A program made the translations under genes and the position numbers. Shown here piece after piece: positions 5,232 through 11,948 of a stretch of DNA of 11,948 nucleotides (position 1 is its first letter; every line of letters starts with the position of its first letter). The DNA comes from PVC group bacterium (ex Bugula neritina AB1) (GTDB taxonomy: Bacteria; GCA-001730085). The stretch is from positions 1 to 11,948 of the forward strand of contig MDLB01000058.1 of NCBI GenBank assembly GCA_001730085.1, given 5' to 3'. The notes below the pieces were generated by a model. It saw only the letters and a list, made by a program, of their open reading frames with translations. It did no database searches and was not told the origin of the DNA.

Positions 5232-6113
5232 ATGTTACATTTCATCACATACTTAATATTCAGAACCATCAAATTTTTTTTAAAAAAACTACCTTACTTT
5301 TTGAACCGAGCATTCGGCATTTTTTTAGGAAAAGTCTCGTGGAAAGTCCTTAAGTCTCGTAGATCATATGTTATTGATAATCTTCGAAAATCCTCTCTTT
5401 TTGATCCTAACCACCCGGAGGAAGTCGAAGCCATCGCAAAAAAAGTTTTTACAGAAGCGGGCATTACTTTAACAGAGTGTCTCTGCTTAGAAAAGTTCAC
5501 TAAAGCATGGAAAAACCGTCTTTCATATGACTTAAAAGACTTTGAAAACGCAAAAAAAACAGCTAAAGAGAGAGGCCTAATCATTGTGGCCCATCACTGG
5601 GGCAACTGGGAATTACTATCTATGGTTTTATCGAAAATTTCCCCCAACACCTTAGCTGTCGGTCAAACCATCAAAAACCCTTTTATTAACTCTTGGGTAA
5701 AAAAGATGCGTGAAAAATTTTTCACAAACGTTTCGAATAAAAAAGATTTCCTCTCCCAAGCCTTAAAAACTTTGAAAAAAAAGGGACTTGTCACTATCTT
5801 GGTCGATCAAAATGCTGGGGACCACGGCATACCTATCTCTTTTATGGGAAGAAAAGCTCAATCTTTCACAACTCACGCTATTCTTTCTATAAAAACAAAT
5901 GCCCCCTTACTTCTCGTATATAATCAAAGAGATAAAAATGGGTATCATACGGTCGATTTTTCATTAATGATTTACCCAGAAAACTTCTCTTCAGCAAAGG
6001 ATAAGAAAAGTGCTATCATAGATATGACACAGTTATGTTTAGACTCTTTGGAAAGTAAAATAAAAGAAACCCCCGAAAGATGGTTTTGGTTTCATAGGAG
6101 ATGGAAAATATAA
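5232..6113 (+). CDS. lpxL: Lipid A biosynthesis acyltransferase (LpxL/HtrB family)
   Basis: This 293-residue enzyme would transfer a secondary acyl chain from acyl-ACP to Kdo-lipid A at the inner face of the inner membrane. The catalytic HX4E motif is H122-WGNW-E127 (HHWGNWE). Other family marks are LIIVAHHWGNWE, VDQNAGDHGI (192-200), FMGRKAQSFTTHA and the ending PERWFWFHRRWK (281-292). The hydrophobic N-terminus (residues 3-30) is a membrane anchor, as usual in the family. Length is normal (about 290-310). Whether it is LpxL, LpxM or an LpxP-like paralogue cannot be decided from sequence; the symbol is family-level. The ATG lacks a clear Shine-Dalgarno sequence and lies 9 bases after the preceding stop, suggesting translational coupling. 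Its 3' end overlaps waaF by 13 bases. Confidence 0.93.
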   Translation: MLHFITYLIFRTIKFFLKKLPYFLNRAFGIFLGKVSWKVLKSRRSYVIDNLRKSSLFDPNHPEEVEAIAKKVFTEAGITLTECLCLEKFTKAWKNRLSYDLKDFENAKKTAKERGLIIVAHHWGNWELLSMVLSKISPNTLAVGQTIKNPFINSWVKKMREKFFTNVSNKKDFLSQALKTLKKKGLVTILVDQNAGDHGIPISFMGRKAQSFTTHAILSIKTNAPLLLVYNQRDKNGYHTVDFSLMIYPENFSSAKDKKSAIIDMTQLCLDSLESKIKETPERWFWFHRRWKI

Positions 6114-7180
6114 AACGCATATTAATCATGATGCCAAATTGGCTAGGAGATGCTGTTATGGCACTTCCTCTTGTACAGCTTTTGAGAGAGACTTACCCTT
6201 CTGCCTTTTTGGCCATTTTAACCCCTGATCACTTAGAAAAGTTTTATACCTTTCAGCCTCATATAGACAAAGTTATCCCTTGGAAAAAAACAAAGTCTAT
6301 CAAAGGTACTTTTCAAATCGTCCATAAATTGAACTCCTTAAATTTTGACTTAGCCGTTCTATGTCCAAACTCTTTTTTTTCAGCCCTCATCATAGCCATG
6401 TCTCGTATAAAAAGAAGAATTGGCTATGATAAAAGTTTTAGGAAATTTTTATTAACTGACCACTTACCCTTTCCTAAAAAAAAGAAGAAAAAACATCAAA
6501 CACGTCTATTTATAGCTCTCGGTTTGGCTTTATGGGACAAACCGGAAGCCCCTAAATTTTCCAATTCTGTCACTATTCCAGAATTTAATAAACAGTCCAT
6601 CAAGCTATCCCTAAAGAGGAATCACAATATCGAAGCTAAAAGTGGTTTGATTGGCTTGGCTATTGGTTCGGCTTATGGTCCGGCAAAAAACTGGTCAGTC
6701 GAGCGTTACCGGCAATTAGGTTTAGCTTTATACAAAAAATATAACACACGGATTCTTTTATTAGGAACACAGAAAGATCATGATAGTGCTCACTTTATGG
6801 TTCAGCACCTCGAAAATGTTTTTATTAACCTTTGTGGTCAAACAGGTTTAGATGAAGTTCAATCTTTATTATCTTTATGTCGTGTTTTCATTGGAAATGA
6901 CTCTGGATTGGCACACGTCGCAGCTCTTTTAAATACCCCCTCCATTGTTATTTTTGGATCAACTTCTCCTTTTTTTTCACAACCTTTAGGAAATTCTGTT
7001 AAAATTGTTTATTCTGGGGTCGATTGCTCCCCTTGTTTCAAACGGACTTGTCCTCTTGGAACAATGGAATGCATGAAATCAATAAAGGTTAAACACATTA
7101 TGGAAAAAGTGGATACTTTGATGAAAGGATCTATTAAAAAAAATGTCAAGCTTAAGCGTCATCCTTATAACCTACAATAA
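6101..7180 (+). CDS. waaF: ADP-heptose:LPS heptosyltransferase II (WaaF)
   Basis: A GT9-family enzyme that adds the second L-glycero-D-manno-heptose to the LPS inner core in the cytoplasm. Characteristic segments are RILIMMPNWLGDAVMALPL (6-24), GSAYGPAKNW (189-198, the WaaF-type nucleotide-sugar motif), GNDSGLAHVAA (265-275), FGSTSP (285-290) and the Cys cluster CSPCFKRTCPLG plus ECM (309-325) that distinguishes WaaF from WaaC. The 359-residue length is typical. A run of Lys (126-131) is encoded by A-rich DNA. AGGAG abuts the ATG directly, so the ribosome-binding distance is odd; ATG at 6128 would cut the conserved first strand and is unlikely. The gene overlaps lpxL by 13 bases and the next glycosyltransferase by 38 bases. 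Confidence 0.95.
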   Translation: MENIKRILIMMPNWLGDAVMALPLVQLLRETYPSAFLAILTPDHLEKFYTFQPHIDKVIPWKKTKSIKGTFQIVHKLNSLNFDLAVLCPNSFFSALIIAMSRIKRRIGYDKSFRKFLLTDHLPFPKKKKKKHQTRLFIALGLALWDKPEAPKFSNSVTIPEFNKQSIKLSLKRNHNIEAKSGLIGLAIGSAYGPAKNWSVERYRQLGLALYKKYNTRILLLGTQKDHDSAHFMVQHLENVFINLCGQTGLDEVQSLLSLCRVFIGNDSGLAHVAALLNTPSIVIFGSTSPFFSQPLGNSVKIVYSGVDCSPCFKRTCPLGTMECMKSIKVKHIMEKVDTLMKGSIKKNVKLKRHPYNLQ

Positions 7181-7901
7181 TGAAAAAACTTTACACCCCT
7201 GCTTGAAAAGTGTTGCTCATATCGCCAATGAAATCATTGTTGTAGACTCCGAAAGTTCTGATAAAACTGTCGAAATCGCGAAATCTTTCGGAGCCAAAGT
7301 CATTATTCAAAAGTGGTTGGGATACTCTAAACAAAAAAACCTGGCATTAACCCATGTGACTTCTAAATGGGTTTTATGGTTAGACGCCGACGAAGTTTTT
7401 CAAATTCGTCCAAATACAGACTTGATGAAGCAATTGGATCACCTCTCACATTTCGCAGGTTTCAAAGTTAAACGACGCACATTTTTTTTAAACCGATGGC
7501 TCGACCACTGCTTGGGCCATGAGTATATCATACGTCTATTCAAAAATCAGGCTGAACACACCTTTGTCCAAACACCAGTTCACGAATCAGTTCAAATAAA
7601 AGGCTCTTCTCAAATATTAAAAAGCGTACATATTGACCACTATTCTTATGAGAACCTGAAAAGTTATTTGAATAAATCTATCCTTTACGGTGACCTTTAT
7701 GTCGAAAAAGCCCTTCAAAAAAATAAAACCATGAAGACTTTTCGCCTATTTTTTGTTTTTCCCATCCGCTTTTTAAAGCTTTATATCTTAAAGCGCGGAT
7801 TTTTAGACGGAACAAGTGGACTAATTTTTTCTATGATGAGTGCTGCCCACGATTTTTATAAATACTCTAGACTATGGGAAGAAACTCACAAGGTTGACTA
7901 A
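7143..7901 (+). CDS. Family 2 glycosyltransferase, WaaE/KdtX-like (LPS core)
   Basis: The 252-residue protein is a GT-A fold glycosyltransferase. SVILITYNNEKTLHPCLKS (5-23), EIIVVDSESSDKTVEIAKSF (30-49), QKNLAL (64-69) and WLDADE (79-84, with the DxD metal site at D81-A82-D83) fit the WaaE/KdtX group that adds a sugar, often beta-1,4-glucose, to inner-core heptose. HEYIIRLFKN and TPVHESVQIKG in the C-terminal half are also typical of that group. The donor and acceptor are not readable from sequence. The start overlaps waaF by 38 bases in another frame, with AAAGGA about 13 bases upstream. The stop overlaps the next ATG by one base (TAATG). Hydrophobic/basic segments near 205-235 suggest membrane association. 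Confidence 0.92.
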   Translation: MSSLSVILITYNNEKTLHPCLKSVAHIANEIIVVDSESSDKTVEIAKSFGAKVIIQKWLGYSKQKNLALTHVTSKWVLWLDADEVFQIRPNTDLMKQLDHLSHFAGFKVKRRTFFLNRWLDHCLGHEYIIRLFKNQAEHTFVQTPVHESVQIKGSSQILKSVHIDHYSYENLKSYLNKSILYGDLYVEKALQKNKTMKTFRLFFVFPIRFLKLYILKRGFLDGTSGLIFSMMSAAHDFYKYSRLWEETHKVD

Positions 7902-10426
7902 TGCAAAATTTTAAACCAGATGTATCGATTATTATAATCAACTATAATTCCGCAAAACTTTTAGAAGAATGCTTAAGATCTATCGATGCATCTAAAACGT
8001 CATACACGCATGAAATCCTTATCGTTGATAACGATTCAAAAGATAGCTCTTACTCTTTCGCAAAGAATAGACCTGATACAGCTTGGGTACAAAACCCAAA
8101 GAATTATGGGTTTGCTAAAGCTTGTAATAAAGGTGCTCGACACGCCTCTGGGAACATCTTGATATTTGTAAATGTCGACACACATTTTTTACCTGATAGT
8201 TTAGACCAACTTGTTTCTTTTATGACAACAAATGAAAATATTGGGGCCTGTGGCCCAAGATTTGTTAATCAACGAGGAATATCTCAAAATAGTGTCGCAA
8301 GATATCCATCTTTTGTGAATATTTTTTTTAATAAAAGACTTCTACAAATATTTTTTCCGAAAAAATATATCAATAAACATAGAAAATATTCAGAACCTTT
8401 GGATGTTCAAAGTTTGATTGGCGCTTGTTTCTGCATCCGTAAAGATATTTTTAAACAACTCAAAGGCTTCGACGAAGCCTATTTTTTTTATATGGAAGAA
8501 ACAGATCTATGTTGGCGTTTACATAACCGAGGCTACCGCATCGTTTACTTATCGAATATATCCGTTTTGCATCATCTAGGACAAAGTGCAAAGAAAAAGC
8601 CGCTTGCCTCCCGTATCGAATATCATAAAGGCCTGTACCTTTTCCTAAAGAAAAAAGGATATTCAGAAGCTTTTTTAAAACGGATCAAAAAACTTTTATG
8701 TATTCGCTATGCAATAGATATACTAATAAATGGCCTTATCTCAAAAAAAGCTAAAACTTATTGGGGCCTTCTTTTTTGGCATTTACAGAAATGCCCTTCC
8801 TATAAAGGACTTTCCTTTTACCTTGAGTCAGAAACAAAACAATCAAAAAGATGCGATTCTTGGGCCTTTAACAGTAATTCATCCCTTCCGAAAGCTTTAT
8901 TACAAAGAATCGAAACAGATATCATAGATGGAACCCTTTATTCTGGAAAAACGTTAAAAAAAGGCACCTCCCGATCGGAAGAAATGATTCAAAAAGATTT
9001 TTTCCACGAAGGAAAAACATACCCGCTTTTATTCCAAGTTAAAAAATTCCAAACTCTTCGACAAAAAATCTTATCTTTATTCATCAAAACACAAGCTTTT
9101 AAAAGTTGGAAAATGGCCCACACCTTAAAAGCTCACGATCTCCCAACTTTAGACCCTTTGATGTTGGCAGAAAAAAAAGACTCCTCCCTTATAGAAAAAA
9201 CTATCTTCATAACAAAATACTTACCAAAAGCTCAAAAAACGGAGACTTATTTAAACGATTTTGCGAACAAAAGTCTCTCTCAAAAACGTCAAGAGATAAA
9301 GGCTTTCGCTGATTTTATTGGACACTTACACAATAAAGGGTTTCACCTCAATAACTTCAAATTGAAAAATATGATTGTTGATACCCTAGACGACTCCACT
9401 CAATTTTATATCTCTGACCTATATAAAGTTAACTTCACTAAAAAAATATCTTTAAGAAAAGTCATCCTATGCTTTTCTCGTATCTACTTAGAACTTTTTC
9501 ATAACGTTTCTTTAACAGAAAAGCTATATTTTTTAAAAAAATATAGCGATAAAAGACCTTTTTTTCATTTCTATTGGAAAACCTATTTCAAAAATATTCC
9601 GCGCATAGCTACATTGATGTCTTCTGGGAAAACCCCATGGCGAAACATTTATATAATCAAAAACAATCTTATAAAACGCAAACTTCATGGGGCCTGTCTT
9701 ATTCCCTACACAAAACACTTTTCTCAGCTTTACAATCTTATCCGTTCAACAGACTACATGAGCACGAAAAATATTTTAAAGCAAACAAAGAAATACCGTA
9801 TTTTTCATCAAAGAGGTTTGAATGGGCCTATTTGCTGTAAGCAATTAAAAAGTCGCTCTATAAAGCATATGGGAAGCCTTCATAGAGAATGGTTAAAAAC
9901 AGTACATCTCTACTCTATAGGGATCTGCACCCCTCGTCCTATCGCTTATCTGTATCGCGAAAAAGTTCTACTCATGAAATATATTTCTCACTCTTTTGAT
10001 GCTGCTGATTTTTTTTATAACAAAACACAATCAGATAAAGAGAAAAAACAATTCGTGATATCCTTAGCTACTTTTGTGGGAGACTTACATTCCCATAATA
10101 TTTTTCATACAGACCTCACCTCTGAAAACCTCTTACTCCAACCTTCTTCACAAAATAAATCAAAATTTTTTTTAATTGATACGGCAGATGTCTTAATCAA
10201 TAAACCTTTATCGAAGAAGCATATTTTAAAAAACATCGCTCAAATCTTATCATCTTTCCCAAAAACTTACTCTTCTGCGCTAAACAATTTATTTTTTCAT
10301 AGCTACCAAAAAGCAAACCCATCGATGAGTGAAACTCTTTTGATTTATCAAAAAGAACTCTATGCTCAAAAAAACTTTCTCCTCAAAAAACAAAATTATC
10401 TCGAACCTATAGGAAAAAAAATATGA
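7901..10426 (+). CDS. Fusion: family 2 glycosyltransferase with two WaaP/InaA-like kinase domains
   Basis: A single uninterrupted 841-residue frame. Residues 1-300 are a rhamnosyltransferase-like GT2 domain: VSIIIINYNSAKLLEECL, VDNDSKDSS, the metal site NVD (91-93), and GFDEAYFFYMEETDLCWR (189-206). Residues about 330-615 resemble an LPS kinase (WaaP/InaA type): KSWKMAHTLKAHDLPTLDPL (401-420) and a hinge FITKYLPKAQ (436-445). However, the usual H-x-D catalytic loop reads LNN (483-485), with N485 in place of the Asp, while N490 and D506 remain, so this looks like a pseudokinase. Residues about 620-841 are a second kinase with intact HTDLTSEN (736-743), D760, candidate K647 and E663. The second domain probably phosphorylates heptose or another core sugar, using ATP. 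The start overlaps the preceding stop by one base, and AAGG lies about 7 bases upstream. The stop overlaps the next ATG (ATGA). Confidence 0.85.
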   Translation: MQNFKPDVSIIIINYNSAKLLEECLRSIDASKTSYTHEILIVDNDSKDSSYSFAKNRPDTAWVQNPKNYGFAKACNKGARHASGNILIFVNVDTHFLPDSLDQLVSFMTTNENIGACGPRFVNQRGISQNSVARYPSFVNIFFNKRLLQIFFPKKYINKHRKYSEPLDVQSLIGACFCIRKDIFKQLKGFDEAYFFYMEETDLCWRLHNRGYRIVYLSNISVLHHLGQSAKKKPLASRIEYHKGLYLFLKKKGYSEAFLKRIKKLLCIRYAIDILINGLISKKAKTYWGLLFWHLQKCPSYKGLSFYLESETKQSKRCDSWAFNSNSSLPKALLQRIETDIIDGTLYSGKTLKKGTSRSEEMIQKDFFHEGKTYPLLFQVKKFQTLRQKILSLFIKTQAFKSWKMAHTLKAHDLPTLDPLMLAEKKDSSLIEKTIFITKYLPKAQKTETYLNDFANKSLSQKRQEIKAFADFIGHLHNKGFHLNNFKLKNMIVDTLDDSTQFYISDLYKVNFTKKISLRKVILCFSRIYLELFHNVSLTEKLYFLKKYSDKRPFFHFYWKTYFKNIPRIATLMSSGKTPWRNIYIIKNNLIKRKLHGACLIPYTKHFSQLYNLIRSTDYMSTKNILKQTKKYRIFHQRGLNGPICCKQLKSRSIKHMGSLHREWLKTVHLYSIGICTPRPIAYLYREKVLLMKYISHSFDAADFFYNKTQSDKEKKQFVISLATFVGDLHSHNIFHTDLTSENLLLQPSSQNKSKFFLIDTADVLINKPLSKKHILKNIAQILSSFPKTYSSALNNLFFHSYQKANPSMSETLLIYQKELYAQKNFLLKKQNYLEPIGKKI

Positions 10427-11181
10427 TCAGTGTCATTATGGCTGTCAAAGACAACCTTATTGCAACTCGCAAAGGAATAGATTCCATCCTTGCCGCAGAT
10501 ATAGAGCCCATAGAGTTGATAATTATCAACAATGGGTCTTTAAAAGAAACACAAAAATACCTCGAATCCATAAATGTGACACTTATTAACAACAAGGAAA
10601 ATAAAGGCTGTGCCTACGCTTGGAACCAAGGGATAAAAGCTTCTAAAGGAAAATATGTATGCATTGTTAATAACGATATAGAAGTCCCTCATGACTGGCT
10701 AAAATGTCTAAAGACATACCTCACAAAAGGCCCCTATGCCTTGGTATCTCCTGCCATGAGAGAAGGAGAGCTTGACTACTCTCTTGAAGAAATGAATCAA
10801 ACTTATCGGGAAGTTTTTGGAGGCAAAGTCTTTGAAGGAGAGATCCGTGGAACAGCTTTATTTGCGGAAAAAGATCTTTTTAACAAGACAGGCCTTTTCG
10901 ATGAAAGTTTTCGATGGGGCAAATACGAAGACGAGGATTTCTTTATAAGATTAAAGTTACATGGCTTAAAAACAGCTGTTATTACGGATTGTTGTATCCA
11001 CCATTACGGGAGTAAAACTGTTAATCAAATGAAAAAAGAACTGCCTTTTGACTTTGAAAAAATTAACCGAAAAGTTTTCTTTAAAAAATGGTGGTGGCTT
11101 TACCCTTGGAGAAAGTTCAATAAATACCGTATAAAAATGAGACACCGGATCACTTTTAAAAAAACAGGTCTTCCTTATTGA
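10423..11181 (+). CDS. Family 2 glycosyltransferase
   Basis: The 252-residue protein has the GT2 layout: ISVIMAVKDNLIATRKGIDS (2-21), IELIIINNGSLKET, NKGCAYAWNQG (60-70), VNNDIEVP (82-89, metal site NND 83-85), GTALFAEKDLF, and GLFDESF followed by YEDEDFFIRL (157-176) with the likely catalytic acidic residues E169-D172. It resembles glycosyltransferases of surface polysaccharide assembly; donor sugar and linkage cannot be read. The C-terminus is very basic and aromatic (KKWWWLYPWRKF), suiting membrane contact. It is shorter than many relatives (about 280-330). The start is ATGA-coupled to the fusion gene, with AGGA 8 bases upstream. It ends the operon; no clear intrinsic terminator follows. 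Confidence 0.9.
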   Translation: MISVIMAVKDNLIATRKGIDSILAADIEPIELIIINNGSLKETQKYLESINVTLINNKENKGCAYAWNQGIKASKGKYVCIVNNDIEVPHDWLKCLKTYLTKGPYALVSPAMREGELDYSLEEMNQTYREVFGGKVFEGEIRGTALFAEKDLFNKTGLFDESFRWGKYEDEDFFIRLKLHGLKTAVITDCCIHHYGSKTVNQMKKELPFDFEKINRKVFFKKWWWLYPWRKFNKYRIKMRHRITFKKTGLPY

Positions 11182-11266
11182 GAGCGTTGGCAACTACTAC
11201 CTAAGCTTTTTTGCTATTCTTTTTTAAAATTTTTCATCTCTTCAAAAGGCTCTATCCACTGAAGGT
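11182..11266. other. Short spacer after the LPS operon
   Basis: No gene is seen between the last glycosyltransferase stop and the IS200/IS605 end. The DNA contains T-runs (for example TTTTTT at 11209-11214 and 11220-11225), but no stem of useful length before them, so no intrinsic terminator is claimed. Confidence 0.5.
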
Positions 11267-11300
11267 TTGACATCCTCACCTACCTAAAGGAAGGTGATTC
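11267..11300 (-). mobile_element. Right end of an IS200/IS605-type element
   Basis: TCACCTACCT (11276-11285) pairs with AGGAAGGTGA (11288-11297) in a 9-pair stem with one A-A mismatch and a tight AA loop. Read on the reverse strand, this hairpin comes just after the tnpB stop and is followed by TCAA (11270-11267). A subterminal hairpin with TCAA is the known right-end layout of IS608-type elements, where TnpA cuts. No tnpA is seen in the window. In active elements this region also yields the TnpB guide RNA (omega RNA) scaffold. Confidence 0.75.
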
Positions 11301-11309
11301 CTAGATTTA

Positions 11310-11753
11310 CTAAGCTATTTTTTTAGCAACTAGGGGTTCTTGCTTCATAGAAATTCCTAACGGATTTTCTCCACAAGCTAACAAGGCATGCCCTGCCTCT
11401 AAAATATTACGCCCCGCATTACGGTCGGCGTTTGCACTGTATCCGCAAGAGACACAGTGAAATCTTTCTTGTTTTTTTCGGTTTTCTTTATCTTCACATC
11501 CGCATTTGAAACACTTTCTAGATGTGTTTCGTGGGTCAACTTTTTGCAAAATTCCACCACGCCATTTTTGCTTATACGTAAGCAATTCTACAAATGTGTA
11601 CCAGCCTTGATCTAGAATAGATCTATTTAATCCTGATTTTTGCTTAACATTTTTACCAGGATTTTCGATGCTTCCTTTTGCACTTGTCGTCATATTTCTA
11701 ACTTTCAAATCTTCTACAACTATTAATGCGTGGTTTTTGCTTAGTTTTGTCGA
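11310..11753 (-). pseudogene. tnpB: TnpB (IS200/IS605 family RNA-guided nuclease), C-terminal remnant
   Basis: The remnant reads KLSKNHALIVVEDLKVRNM, SGLNRSILDQGW, a zinc ribbon (CFKC and CVSC; C66, C69, C85, C88 counted from an in-frame TTG at 11708) and [16 protein letters not shown]. These are the RuvC-II Glu (VVED), the zinc ribbon and the RuvC-III Asp of TnpB. An in-frame stop at 11754-11756 precedes it, and about the first two thirds of a normal protein of about 400 residues are missing, including RuvC-I. A TTG-started fragment of 132 codons is the longest possible product from a listed start. It is adjacent to its own right end and flanked upstream by an IS3-type terminal repeat, which probably marks the truncating insertion. 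It cannot cut DNA, although its guide-RNA region may persist. Confidence 0.9.
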
Positions 11754-11775
11754 TTAAAATTGTAAAAAATTGTAA

Positions 11776-11795
11776 TGCTATACGTTAAGTCAAGC
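11776..11795 (-). repeat. Terminal inverted repeat (right end) of an IS3-type element
   Basis: CTATACGTTAAGTCAAGC (11778-11795), read on the + strand, points inward to orfB, whose stop codon at 11790-11792 lies inside the repeat. It shares 12 identical bases with the left-end repeat at 1998-2009. The 22 bases outside (11754-11775) are AT-rich and match neither tnpB nor the IS. Confidence 0.6.
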
Positions 11796-11948
11796 ACAAC
11801 TTCTTGAATAAAGGTCCTTTTGTTTACATAAATTATCGAACGCATTAGGAGTAAAATAATTTATTACAGAATGAGGGTAGTCCTCATTATATTTTTTAAT
11901 AGCTCGTATAACCTCCGAAGAGGCAGAAAAACCATTGTCCCATTCATT
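11790..11948 (-). CDS. IS3-type transposase orfB, C-terminal end (runs off the window)
   Basis: Reading in from the window edge, 52 codons are open: NEWDNGFSASSEVIRAIKKY, NEDYPHSVINYFTPNAFDNL, then CKQKDLYSRSCA and stop. AIKKYNEDYPHSVINYFTPNAF matches the end of the rve integrase core (typically YNxxRPHSxLxYxTPxxF) of IS3-family OrfB, a DDE transposase subunit. The DDE residues lie outside the window. Because the frame is open to the edge, this copy may be intact beyond it. Its terminal repeat and the orfA remnant at 2065 indicate two separate copies of the same element family, in opposite orientation. Confidence 0.7.
   Translation of the reverse strand, partial: NEWDNGFSASSEVIRAIKKYNEDYPHSVINYFTPNAFDNLCKQKDLYSRSCA

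Noticed and set aside
9533-9840. Frames inside the 841-residue fusion gene on both strands
   Set aside because: They lie in the kinase-domain coding region, which is well supported in its own frame, and show no family motif.
3-11773. Identical 14-mer TTGTAAAAAATTGT at 3-16 and 11760-11773, considered as an element boundary or direct repeat
   Set aside because: It is AT-rich and low in complexity, one copy lies in transposase coding sequence, and the flanks do not match, so chance is the simplest explanation.

Overview
The window is AT-rich bacterial DNA, probably from an intracellular alphaproteobacterium of the Holosporales/Rickettsiales kind. This placement is an inference. It rests on base composition, the alphaproteobacterial look of tRNA-Thr(TGT), a lipid A and heptose-core LPS operon, and an intergenic landscape full of decayed insertion sequences next to fast-evolving secreted or low-complexity proteins. 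The genus cannot be fixed from sequence alone.

Positions 1-2352 are accessory and degraded. They hold a remnant of an IS5-type transposase, a possible 78-residue membrane protein, a reverse-strand acidic protein with a repeated EEELEKEL motif and a Gly/Trp-rich tail, and a reverse-strand secreted Lys/Arg/Glu-rich protein built on a 35/38-bp repeat. Next comes the left end and orfA of an IS3-type element, cut off by an IS200/IS605-like end hairpin. Positions 2471-3145 encode a secreted Ser/Pro-rich protein of unknown function. tRNA-Thr(TGT) and tRNA-Tyr(GTA) follow.

Positions 3764-11181 form one tightly packed same-strand gene string, very probably an operon: cutA, a secreted serpin-like protein, an LpxL-type lipid A acyltransferase, waaF heptosyltransferase, a WaaE-like family 2 glycosyltransferase, an 841-residue fusion (family 2 glycosyltransferase plus two WaaP/InaA-like kinase domains), and another family 2 glycosyltransferase. 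Gaps are 28 bp or less, and most junctions overlap by 1-38 bp. Together the last five would acylate lipid A, add heptose, extend the core with sugars and perhaps phosphorylate it. CutA and the serpin-like protein are not obvious LPS enzymes and are the odd members.

Positions 11182-11948 return to mobile DNA: an IS200/IS605 right end with TCAA and a hairpin, a truncated tnpB (C-terminal third, reverse strand), and the terminal repeat plus orfB 3' end of an IS3-type element. The 12-bp terminal sequence of that element also occurs upstream of the orfA at 2065, so both IS3 fragments belong to the same family.

The most notable items are the serpin-like secreted protein at 4140-5222, the glycosyltransferase-pseudokinase-kinase fusion at 7901-10426, and the frame-shifting repeat gene at 1440-1817.
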